Shown piece by piece: positions 1-6,046 of a stretch of DNA of 13,876 nucleotides. The stretch is taken from NCBI GenBank assembly GCA_965658595.1, contig CBFHSW010000088.1, forward strand, positions 1 through 13,876, written 5' to 3'. This stretch comes from UBA1858 sp965658595. Its GTDB lineage: Bacteria; Pseudomonadota; Gammaproteobacteria; UBA4575. Each line of letters starts with the position of its first letter. Position 1 is the first letter of the stretch. The translations under genes were made by a program, and so were the position numbers. The notes under the pieces are model-generated. The model saw only the letters and a program-made list of their open reading frames with translations, was not told the origin of the DNA and ran no database searches.

Positions 1-664
1 TGGCATGCACATCATTAGTGACATTATCCTGATGACGTCGGTATAGTATTGCCACCTGATCATCCTCTACATAATCCACGCCAGTTTCTAAAAGGCGTAG
101 AAAAAAGTCCATATCTTCAGCAAAGCGTAAATCTTCTGCAAACCAATCCATGGTATCAAATACAGATTTTTTAAAGACTGCCGCTGATAAAGAAACACCT
201 TTAACGATCATAGTTCGTGTGCCTGACTTAATTTCATTGTTTTCATCTACCTCTTCGAACAACTGCATTAGTCCATAAGAAAATTGAGCCGAAGGTCGGG
301 CAATAAGCAAATTAATATGACGCTCTATACTGCCGATCTTATTAAGATCATCACAATCTAAAAAAGTAATATAGTCAGTATCTGGACGTATATTCGACAA
401 ACCCAAGTTACGGGCTGCAGACACTCCCTTGTTATTCCCACCCAAACACCTAATGCATGGATGTTTAGACTGATGTTGTTTAACTATATCCATACTTTTA
501 TCAGTACAGCCATCATCGATGACAATGATATCTATATTAATATTACGTTCAGCTAATAATGAATCCAATGCAGCGAGTATATATTTCTCACCATTGAGGA
601 TAGGAATTATTACACTGACTTTTGCTAACTGATTAGATTGTTCTGTCATAGTATGTTGTGGCAT
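1..664 (-). CDS. Family 2 glycosyltransferase (GT-A fold), 3' end cut by the window edge
   Basis: This gene has no stop inside the window; about 221 residues are readable on the minus strand. It looks like an inverting GT-A glycosyltransferase of family 2, which moves a sugar from a nucleotide-sugar to an acceptor, usually at the cytoplasmic side of the membrane. Visible motifs in order: the first beta strand VSVIIPILNGEKYI (residues 17-29), VIDDG (48-52), GVSAARNLGL (80-89), the metal-binding DxD region FLDCDDL (101-107), and AEDMDFFLRLLE (181-192), which is the usual ED acceptor/catalytic region. The start is taken at the ATG 664-662, seven bases after the upstream HPrK-like gene ends; a second in-frame ATG lies five codons later (649-647). 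Neither has a clear Shine-Dalgarno, which suggests translational coupling. It is the last readable gene of the PqqD/HPrK-like cassette. The family is clear; the acceptor is unknown. Confidence 0.88.
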   Translation of the reverse strand, partial: MPQHTMTEQSNQLAKVSVIIPILNGEKYILAALDSLLAERNINIDIIVIDDGCTDKSMDIVKQHQSKHPCIRCLGGNNKGVSAARNLGLSNIRPDTDYITFLDCDDLNKIGSIERHINLLIARPSAQFSYGLMQLFEEVDENNEIKSGTRTMIVKGVSLSAAVFKKSVFDTMDWFAEDLRFAEDMDFFLRLLETGVDYVEDDQVAILYRRHQDNVTNDVHA

Positions 665-671
665 TAGATCA

Positions 672-1712
672 TTAATGTGCTTGCAAATAATGCTTGATGC
701 AATCAGCAATCTCTTCGGCATCTGTAGACAATTGCAGCTCAAAACAAGGCAATGTCCTACACAATTGTGCCGCAAACATAATACCCTGCTGCTCACAGTC
801 TGGCAGCTGAAAAACACTGGAAGGTGCAAAACTTCGCATTGCTTGCGCGGGAGAAATCTCGGTGAATTGGCTGTTTTGATAGTCACCAATCTTAGGCATC
901 ACTATTGCTACTACTGGCATACTTGAGACAAATGGTGATGACACTAAATCTTGATTATGAATCTCATATTTTTTTTGCCAATTAAGAGGAGGTAGATTTT
1001 TGGTCATGTCTGCACTCATAACTCTTTCCACACCGAGTTGATCTTGTTTTAATATTTCATATAGTGGATACGCTGTGACTATTGCCTCATTCTCTAACAA
1101 GCAATAATCATCTCCCACTGTATTAAGGCCATGCATTACACCTGCCAAAGTAGTGCCTGATTTCCCAGAACCTCCAGCACCTACTAGCATGATGCCTTTA
1201 TTATCAAAGCCTAGTGTTGCCGCATGACAAAAACGTTTATGTTTTTCCAAATAGGCCCAATGCAAAAGAGCTCTGAGCGGCCCACCACTCTCCCATAATG
1301 GTAGCGCTTGTGGTCGTCTTATCCATTGCACTGCAATCTTGTTTTGTGGATCATAAAATTGCCAAACACGGGGGTCATGCGTATATGCACCATGTAATCC
1401 TTGCTGAGCATAGACTTGATTAGCCTCTCGTCTGTCATAGTCTTGATAAGGCCAACGCGGAGGTGGCAACCAGCCCAATGACTCACTATCTACGCAATAA
1501 ACTGAAACATCGGACTGCCAAGACGCTTGTGTACATTGTTGATAAATATTATTAACACACATATCTGCATACACTGAATCCGTGCAATGCAAATCTATAT
1601 TGAGATGCGCGAGAGCTAAACGCCTTGATTCAAAACAACTGTTATCAATTGCAGTCACATTGTTCAGACACTCACGTGCAATTTCATGGATATCAGATAC
1701 TTGAGTATGCAT
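672..1712 (-). CDS. HPr-kinase-like P-loop protein of a PqqD-associated cassette
   Basis: This 346-residue protein has a divergent N-terminal half and a P-loop domain resembling HPr kinase/phosphorylase relatives. The Walker A motif GAGGSGKS lies at residues 178-185, in the context IMLVGAGGSGKSGTT. It is followed by TVGDDYCLL (198-206), which matches the acidic strand that follows the P-loop in HPrK-like kinases. HPrK relatives of this kind, next to PqqD-like proteins, are known from the so-called HPr-rel-A systems and from lasso-peptide clusters, where some phosphorylate the peptide; this assignment is from memory of the families and was not searched. The gene starts eight bases after the PqqD-like gene stops and ends seven bases before the glycosyltransferase start, so the three are very likely one operon. 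The start codon lacks a good Shine-Dalgarno, again consistent with coupling. The phosphorylated substrate is unknown; kinase activity is inferred. Confidence 0.75.
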   Translation of the reverse strand: MHTQVSDIHEIARECLNNVTAIDNSCFESRRLALAHLNIDLHCTDSVYADMCVNNIYQQCTQASWQSDVSVYCVDSESLGWLPPPRWPYQDYDRREANQVYAQQGLHGAYTHDPRVWQFYDPQNKIAVQWIRRPQALPLWESGGPLRALLHWAYLEKHKRFCHAATLGFDNKGIMLVGAGGSGKSGTTLAGVMHGLNTVGDDYCLLENEAIVTAYPLYEILKQDQLGVERVMSADMTKNLPPLNWQKKYEIHNQDLVSSPFVSSMPVVAIVMPKIGDYQNSQFTEISPAQAMRSFAPSSVFQLPDCEQQGIMFAAQLCRTLPCFELQLSTDAEEIADCIKHYLQAH

Positions 1713-1720
1713 GCAGTGGT

Positions 1721-2149
1721 TTAATCACGTTTCCTTGGCCAACCCACATCCTCGTCCACTTCATGTATGGGGTCAGAAAGGATCAGCTCTGCCATGTCAT
1801 CATATATCTCTAGCACGGGTTGTTCCTGATCCTCATCAGCATTCACTGCTAGCAAATCTTCTATACTAGAAGATAATTCATGCACTCGCTCACACTCTCG
1901 AATTAACTTTTCATCAATGAGTGACTGCAAGAAAGTGTCGCTTGCCTGCGCCAGCATGTGCTGCTTGCCATGTAAATATTCATGAATGTGATGTGGTGTA
2001 TATCCCTCCATAATTACCGCCCAGAGCTGAGCAGACAATCCTCTTAGACTGAAGTATTTGCCATTTTCTAGGTTAAGCACCACAACCTCACCTGCAAACA
2101 CCTCGGCTACAACATCAGGGCTAGAAATCTCATAACTATTATCTTTCAC
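1721..2149 (-). CDS. PqqD-family peptide-binding protein with an acidic C-terminal tail
   Basis: The first 85-90 of 142 residues resemble the PqqD fold, a winged-helix-like protein that binds precursor peptides for modifying enzymes. The segment EVVVLNLENGKYFSLRGLS (21-39) followed by AQLWAVIMEG (40-49) is the typical 'ligand/Y-x-LN-x-xxxxLW' core. Residues 91-142 form an extension rich in Asp and Glu that ends in a striking block, DPIHEVDEDVGWP (126-138), then PRKRD. The start was chosen as GTG at 2149-2147 because it has a strong ribosome site (GAGGGG, 2160-2155) five bases upstream. An in-frame TTG seven codons earlier would put that site inside the gene. The gene leads an apparent operon with the HPrK-like and glycosyltransferase genes. 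No separate precursor peptide gene is visible, so the tail itself could be the modified part; that is inference. Confidence 0.78.
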   Translation of the reverse strand: MKDNSYEISSPDVVAEVFAGEVVVLNLENGKYFSLRGLSAQLWAVIMEGYTPHHIHEYLHGKQHMLAQASDTFLQSLIDEKLIRECERVHELSSSIEDLLAVNADEDQEQPVLEIYDDMAELILSDPIHEVDEDVGWPRKRD

Positions 2150-2153
2150 AATG

Positions 2154-2161
2154 TCCCCTCT
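2154..2161 (-). promoter_or_regulatory. Ribosome binding site that fixes the GTG start of the PqqD-like gene
   Basis: Read on the minus strand this is AGAGGGGA, ending five bases before the GTG at 2149. It is the only good Shine-Dalgarno near the 5' end of the gene and excludes the longer TTG start. Confidence 0.7.
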
Positions 2162-2169
2162 TATTCTCA

Positions 2170-2187
2170 ACCCATATTGTTATGGGT
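2170..2187 (-). repeat. Perfect 7-bp hairpin in the leader of the PqqD-like gene
   Basis: ACCCATA (2170-2176) and TATGGGT (2181-2187) are exact reverse complements separated by four bases. The hairpin lies about 20 bases upstream of the GTG start and just upstream of the ribosome site, so it would be in the 5' leader of the mRNA or could be an operator. There is no T-run after it on the minus strand, so it is not a terminator. Confidence 0.5.
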
Positions 2188-2231
2188 GTGCTTCACATTT
2201 TACAACATAGTTATATATTTGTTGTTTAACA

Positions 2232-2253
2232 ATCACCGTGATTTTAAGGTGAT
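2232..2253 (-). terminator. Weak hairpin after the alcohol dehydrogenase gene
   Basis: ATCACC (2232-2237) and GGTGAT (2248-2253) form a perfect 6-bp stem with a 10-base loop, about 65 bases beyond the alcohol dehydrogenase stop on the minus strand. The sequence after it on that strand is TTGTTAAAC, a poor U-tract, so it is a weak terminator at best and could instead be an operator for the PqqD-like operon that begins just downstream. Confidence 0.25.
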
Positions 2254-2317
2254 GTTTCATTTAGATCAAACAATGCTCAACACTTAAAGCACCTCACACA
2301 GTGGCTTGTCACGAGAG

Positions 2318-3364
2318 TTACTCGAGAGTCGCCATATCAATCACCACACGATACATTACATCCCCATGTTCGATTCTATGATATGCCTCATTCACATCCG
2401 CAATATTTATCACTTCGACATCTGCTGTTATTTGATGTTCAGCACAGAAGTCTAACATCTGTTGTGTTTCTTCTATGCCACCAATCAATGATCCAGCCAC
2501 ACGCTTTTGTCCAAAGATTAACCGAGCTGCATGCATTTTCATTGGTACTATGCCAACCACTATCATGGTTTGATTAATCTTGAGTAAATCTAAATAACAT
2601 GAAAAGTCATGTTCTGCGGGTATAGTATTGAGAAGCAAATCAAAACTATTCGCTTGTGCCTGCATGGCCTCTTGATCAGTAGACAATAACACCTCATGAG
2701 CCCCTAGACGTTTGGCATCAGCACCTTTCTTTTCTGAGCTGGTAATCATAACCACATGTGCACCCATGGCGGCGGCAAACTTCACACCCATATGTCCCAG
2801 ACCACCCAAGCCAATAATACCTACTTTATCACCCGCTTTAACATGGTAGCGTTTAAGAGGCGCAAAAGTTGTAATACCTGCACATAACAAAGGTGCCGCC
2901 GCATGCGCATCTAACTTTTCAGATACTTTAAGAACACTTTTCTGATCCACTACAATATGACTAGAGTATCCGCCATATGTGACGCCTCCAGTATAAGGAT
3001 CAGGACTATTATAGGCGGTCTTCATACCCGCTTCACAAAACTGTTCATAACCTTGATCACAGGAGCTACATTGATGACATGAATCAACAATCACTCCGAC
3101 ACCTACACATTCACCCTCAGTAAAATTATTTACATGTTCACCCTTGGCAATGACACGCCCAATAATTTCGTGTCCGGGAACAATAGGATAGACCGTATTA
3201 CCAAAATGGTTTTGAACAAAGTGAATGTCGGTATGACAGACTCCACAATATTCAATTTTAATGAGTATGTCGCCAGGCTCTAGATCTCTTCTCTCAATTT
3301 GATGAGGTGCAAGTGCATCTTTTTCAGAGGCCGCTGCATAGGCTTTTACATTTTCCATCGTCAT
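2318..3364 (-). CDS. Zinc-dependent medium-chain alcohol dehydrogenase (YahK/cinnamyl-alcohol-dehydrogenase type)
   Basis: A full-length 348-residue cytosolic NAD(P)-dependent alcohol/aldehyde oxidoreductase. Catalytic zinc ligands are visible in CGVCHTDIH (C40, with H44 and D46 in the proton relay), GHE (H65, E66) and C161 in LLCAGITT. The four structural-zinc cysteines are C96, C99, C102 and C110. The Rossmann nucleotide-binding motif GLGGLGHMG is at residues 185-193. The CHTD motif and the 'Y-GGYSSHIVVD' stretch place it with the YahK/AdhA/CAD branch that reduces a broad range of aldehydes; the natural substrate cannot be read from sequence. Two start ATGs are possible, two codons apart; the first has a GAGA-type site at suitable distance. 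It stands alone between the PqqD-like operon and the FMN-binding protein, with 128 bases upstream carrying a short palindrome (3419-3432). Confidence 0.93.
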   Translation of the reverse strand: MTMENVKAYAAASEKDALAPHQIERRDLEPGDILIKIEYCGVCHTDIHFVQNHFGNTVYPIVPGHEIIGRVIAKGEHVNNFTEGECVGVGVIVDSCHQCSSCDQGYEQFCEAGMKTAYNSPDPYTGGVTYGGYSSHIVVDQKSVLKVSEKLDAHAAAPLLCAGITTFAPLKRYHVKAGDKVGIIGLGGLGHMGVKFAAAMGAHVVMITSSEKKGADAKRLGAHEVLLSTDQEAMQAQANSFDLLLNTIPAEHDFSCYLDLLKINQTMIVVGIVPMKMHAARLIFGQKRVAGSLIGGIEETQQMLDFCAEHQITADVEVINIADVNEAYHRIEHGDVMYRVVIDMATLE

Positions 3365-3418
3365 ATCATTTTCTCATGCTTTCTCTATTAATAAGAATTA
3401 TTCACAACTAACGGTTAA

Positions 3419-3432
3419 GGTACAGGCGTACC
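3419..3432. promoter_or_regulatory. Palindrome upstream of the alcohol dehydrogenase, possible operator
   Basis: GGTAC-AGGC-GTACC is a perfect 5+4+5 inverted repeat about 55 bases upstream of the alcohol dehydrogenase start, in the 128-base gap between it and the FMN-binding protein gene. On the minus strand it overlaps a possible promoter (TTGAAC, then TACCTT about 18 bases on). No regulator gene is next to it, so the role is only suggested. Confidence 0.3.
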
Positions 3433-3492
3433 ACTGCTTCGTTCAAGATAAATGTTTCCACTGTACTGTCTGCGTATATTTTAAGTTCTGAT

Positions 3493-3879
3493 TCAGTACT
3501 CACCTATGCAGTACTCTCCAGCATATATTTTCTGGATCGACAATGTCACGGCCGATTTTACTGGAAACTCAGTTGCTGGCCATATTTGCTTGGCAGCCTC
3601 AAAATATTCACCCTGTGTGAAAATATTTAATTCACCTTTAATTTGGTATGACTCACGCTCTGGTGTGATCATTAATAAAGCACCTGAACTCTCATTGTGT
3701 ATGTTGTTCAATGTTTTATGGAAATAATTATTAGCTATCAAAAAGTGATGATCTTGAAATAGATCAATACATAACACCCATACTGAATTCGGACATTGAT
3801 TCCGATCGACTGTCGTCAGCACACACAATGCCTCTCTATTTTCCCAAGCCTTAAGAAATTTTTTGGGTAATTGACTCAT
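3493..3879 (-). CDS. Small FMN-binding split-barrel protein (pyridoxamine 5'-phosphate oxidase-like)
   Basis: 128 residues, the usual size of single-domain pyridoxamine-phosphate-oxidase-like flavoproteins. The pattern fits the split barrel: an N-terminal helix (LPKKFLKAWENREA), strand ALCVLTTVDRNQCPNSVWV (17-35), strand HHFLIANNYFHKTLNNIHNE (44-63), which resembles the FMN-phosphate-binding turn with its Lys-Thr pair, strand GALLMITP, and SYQIKGELNIFTQGEYFEAA (78-96), a very typical strand-helix of this group. The start is set at 3879 because a full AGGAGGT site (3887-3893 on the complement) lies seven bases upstream; a reading frame extending 18 codons further upstream has no such site. Members include heme-utilisation, deazaflavin- and FMN-dependent reductases, and many are uncharacterised. 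No partner gene tells which. It is transcribed divergently from proteorhodopsin. Confidence 0.75.
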   Translation of the reverse strand: MSQLPKKFLKAWENREALCVLTTVDRNQCPNSVWVLCIDLFQDHHFLIANNYFHKTLNNIHNESSGALLMITPERESYQIKGELNIFTQGEYFEAAKQIWPATEFPVKSAVTLSIQKIYAGEYCIGEY

Positions 3880-3886
3880 ATTAGAG

Positions 3887-3893
3887 ACCTCCT
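3887..3893 (-). promoter_or_regulatory. Consensus ribosome binding site of the FMN-binding protein
   Basis: Reads AGGAGGT on the minus strand, seven bases before the ATG at 3879-3877. It decides the start: the in-frame extension upstream runs through this site. Confidence 0.75.
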
Positions 3894-4057
3894 GAGATAG
3901 TTTAAGCACATTTTTTGTGCCTGTAAAAATCAAAGCTTACTTATATAAAAACAACATCATGTGTATTTCACCCTTCCTAAAAGCTTGGTAGAGTGGGCTT
4001 TTATGGGCCCCATCCGCAAATATGTCTAAGTTGTCATTTATATTAGCGATATTTCTC

Positions 4058-4070
4058 ACAAGTAACTTGT
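4058..4070. promoter_or_regulatory. Perfect palindrome ACAAGTAACTTGT, candidate operator of proteorhodopsin
   Basis: Two exact 6-base arms around one central base, placed directly before the -10-like CATAAT (4072-4077). In this position a bound protein would cover the promoter spacer or -35 region, so it is a candidate control site for opsin expression. No matching regulator is encoded in the window. Confidence 0.35.
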
Positions 4071-4106
4071 TCATAATATAAATATTTTATGGTATTTTGT
4101 TTTTAA

Positions 4107-4124
4107 GCCGTGATGGATTACGGT
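4107..4124 (+). promoter_or_regulatory. Hairpin in the putative proteorhodopsin leader
   Basis: GCCGTGA pairs with TTACGGT around a TGGA loop (two G-U pairs), about 110 bases before the opsin start. No U-tract follows, so it is not a terminator. It may stabilise the mRNA or be a chance structure. Confidence 0.25.
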
Positions 4125-4223
4125 GCGCCTATGGAATACAAAGATTAAGCTTGCTTGTTTTTGCATTTCAGAGGCCTCTAACAAGGATTGGACGAAAAAC
4201 AGTTTTTATATGTTCCAGTGCTT

Positions 4224-4229
4224 AGGAGG
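4224..4229 (+). promoter_or_regulatory. Consensus ribosome binding site of proteorhodopsin
   Basis: AGGAGG, six bases before the ATG at 4236. It fixes the start and excludes a TTG-initiated extension beginning at 4188. The strength fits high expression of the opsin. Confidence 0.85.
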
Positions 4230-4235
4230 CAAAAA

Positions 4236-5024
4236 ATGACATTTACTAAACTGCTGAAAGGTTTAACACCGATCGGTCTCATCGCTGCGCTACCATCTTC
4301 AGCGTTCGCGGCAGCAAACCTCCAATCAGATGATTTTGTTGGAATTTCATTCTGGTTGATCTCTATGGCCTTAATGGCCGCCACTGTGTTCTTCTTGTGG
4401 GAAACTCAAAGTGTAGACGGCAAGTGGAAGACTTCTCTTGTTGTATCTGCATTAGTTACTTTCATCGCTGCAGTGCATTATTTCTACATGCGTGATGTTT
4501 GGATTTCTACAGGTGAAACACCAACGGTCTATCGCTACATTGATTGGCTACTCACAGTACCTTTACTCATGATCGAATTCTTCTTGATTCTGCGTGCCAT
4601 TGGTAACGCATCAGGTGGAATCTTCTGGCGCCTCCTAATCGGCACCTTGGTCATGTTGGTTCCTGGGTATCTCGCTGAAGCCGGTTATATCAGTACAACC
4701 CTTGGATTTATTGTTGGTATGCTGGGTTGGTTCTATATCTTGTATGAAATCTTCGCTGGTGAAGCAGGTCAAATGGCTGCCAAAGAAGCATCTCAAGCAG
4801 TACAGAGCTCGTATAACTCAATGCGTTGGATTGTGACTATTGGTTGGGCGATCTATCCACTAGGATATGCGCTTGGCTACTTCGTCTACATCGATGCAGA
4901 TGGCAATACAACACAAGCAGCAAGTGAAGCTTTAAATATCGTTTACAACTTAGCTGACGTGGTTAACAAAATCGCGTTTGGTCTGTTGATTTGGTACGCA
5001 GCAACTTCAGAAAGCAAAAGCTGA
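4236..5024 (+). CDS. Proteorhodopsin, green-absorbing light-driven proton pump
   Basis: A 262-residue seven-helix retinal protein of the inner membrane. The N terminus (LLKGLTPIGLIAALPSSAFA) looks like a cleavable signal peptide, with cleavage likely after SSAFA (about residue 25), as in other proteorhodopsins. Helix C carries RYIDWLLTVPLLMIE: D103 is the Schiff-base counterion (D97 of the classical green protein), T107 the middle residue and E114 the proton donor (E108), giving the DTE proton-pump signature. L111 corresponds to the spectral-tuning position 105; Leu there means green absorption, Gln would mean blue. H81 matches the H75 that pairs with the counterion. K245 in DVVNKIAFGLLIW binds retinal. 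W204 and P208 in helix F line the pocket. It is followed by a strong terminator and then the genes that make retinal, so it is probably transcribed mostly alone. Confidence 0.98.
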   Translation: MTFTKLLKGLTPIGLIAALPSSAFAAANLQSDDFVGISFWLISMALMAATVFFLWETQSVDGKWKTSLVVSALVTFIAAVHYFYMRDVWISTGETPTVYRYIDWLLTVPLLMIEFFLILRAIGNASGGIFWRLLIGTLVMLVPGYLAEAGYISTTLGFIVGMLGWFYILYEIFAGEAGQMAAKEASQAVQSSYNSMRWIVTIGWAIYPLGYALGYFVYIDADGNTTQAASEALNIVYNLADVVNKIAFGLLIWYAATSESKS

Positions 5025-5044
5025 AGAACTGCATAAAGCTCGAT

Positions 5045-5080
5045 GTGGAGCTTCTTAGTTGAAGCTCCACTATTTTTATT
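5045..5080 (+). terminator. Strong intrinsic terminator between proteorhodopsin and crtE
   Basis: GTGGAGCTTC (5045-5054) and GAAGCTCCAC (5061-5070) form a perfect 10-bp stem with a 6-base loop, followed by TATTTTTATT. It starts 20 bases after the opsin stop codon and ends about 70 bases before crtE. It should end most opsin transcripts and let only a fraction run into the pigment genes, unless crtE has its own promoter in 5081-5149. Confidence 0.9.
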
Positions 5081-5149
5081 CAAGTAACAGAGCTCAAATA
5101 ATAAAAACAACAAACCACATGCCATGGATGGATAGTATGAGAGATTGTT

Positions 5150-6046
5150 ATGCAAACTTACGATTTAAGTCTAATACAACAAGATCTTAAGATCATTGAA
5201 CAGCGTCTAAATAAATACGGCGCTAATCCGATCCAAGCTGAAACCAGCTTGAATACACTATTTAAGAATCACTTGTCATCAGGTGGCTCACGGACTCGCG
5301 CAATGCTTGCAGTCGCTGCGGGACGAGCAACAAACCTTCCTGATGATGCACGCTTTGCCGTTGCCACCTCTATCGAATTATTACATCAAGCTTCATTAAT
5401 ACATGATGACATCCAAGATAAAGATGCACTACGCAGAGGTCAGGCTGCCGTTTGGAGTATTGCAGGTGAATCCTCAGCGATATGCCTTGGAGATGAACTC
5501 ATCGGTGCAGCCTATGAAGAATTATCCAAACTCCCCGCACCCTACATAAATGAACTACCTCGTCTAATCGTTATGTTATCTAAAGGCATCAGCTTAATGG
5601 CCGCCGGACAGACACTCGATTGTCAATGGACACCAGCCACACCGATAACATTTCATGACTATGAAATGATTGTCCGACATAAGAGTGGCCCACTGTTGGG
5701 TTTACCCATCGCTATGATCCTTACTCTTGCAGGTGGAACAGATGAACACATAGAACAAGTACTAGCAGGCGCTTCATCAATTGGAGTGGCCTATCAACTA
5801 GCGGATGATTTGAGCGATAAAATTGAAGATCAAGATTCACGCTTAAATGGATACTGGATACTCGCTCAACAGGCAACCCAGCAAGATGGCACTGATCCAG
5901 AAACTGAGCTACGCAGACAATTTGAGTGGCACTTAAATAATGCACGCGAATGTGTGCAGAGTTTACCGCCATTTTGTATTCAAGCCTTTGAAGTATTAAT
6001 TCAAGCACTGCATGAAAAATACCCCAGCTTTCGAGTAGCCGCTTAA
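5150..6046 (+). CDS. crtE: Geranylgeranyl diphosphate synthase (polyprenyl synthase family)
   Basis: 298 residues, normal length. It condenses isopentenyl diphosphate with allylic diphosphates to the C20 precursor for carotenoids in the cytosol. The first Asp-rich motif is in LIHDDIQDKDALRRG (D86, D87, D90) and the second is QLADDLSD (D219, D220, D223). GGSRTR (45-50) matches the diphosphate-binding GGKRxR, with Ser in place of the usual Lys. The first motif is the DDxxD form without the two-residue insertion found in Pantoea-type CrtE. The C20 product length is inferred from the neighbours, as crtB follows. The start ATG has only a weak GAGAG site upstream. The stop overlaps the crtI start by one base (TAATG), so translation is coupled. 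Confidence 0.92.
   Translation: MQTYDLSLIQQDLKIIEQRLNKYGANPIQAETSLNTLFKNHLSSGGSRTRAMLAVAAGRATNLPDDARFAVATSIELLHQASLIHDDIQDKDALRRGQAAVWSIAGESSAICLGDELIGAAYEELSKLPAPYINELPRLIVMLSKGISLMAAGQTLDCQWTPATPITFHDYEMIVRHKSGPLLGLPIAMILTLAGGTDEHIEQVLAGASSIGVAYQLADDLSDKIEDQDSRLNGYWILAQQATQQDGTDPETELRRQFEWHLNNARECVQSLPPFCIQAFEVLIQALHEKYPSFRVAA

Larger units (their letters stand above)
3934..4235. other. Divergent intergenic region with the proteorhodopsin leader
   Basis: About 300 bases without a gene, between the FMN-binding protein (minus) and proteorhodopsin (plus). It is AT-rich around 4040-4100, where the opsin promoter probably lies; the best -10-like box is CATAAT (4072-4077), but no convincing -35 sits 16-18 bases upstream. 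A perfect palindrome ACAAGT-A-ACTTGT (4058-4070) abuts this box. Downstream come a hairpin (4107-4124) and the palindrome AGAGGCCTCT (4170-4179). If transcription starts near 4085 the opsin mRNA has a leader of about 150 bases. Confidence 0.5.

Noticed and set aside
3880..3933. 18-codon extension of the FMN-binding protein
   Set aside because: A full AGGAGGT site lies inside the extension, seven bases before the ATG at 3879, and the family fold begins after that ATG.
3979..4003. AAAAGC/GCTTTT hairpin as a terminator
   Set aside because: It lies between divergent genes, where no transcript is expected to end, and the stem is short with a long loop.
4188..4235. TTG-initiated N-terminal extension of proteorhodopsin
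   Set aside because: The extension runs through the AGGAGG ribosome site at 4224-4229, and the ATG at 4236 yields a proper signal peptide.
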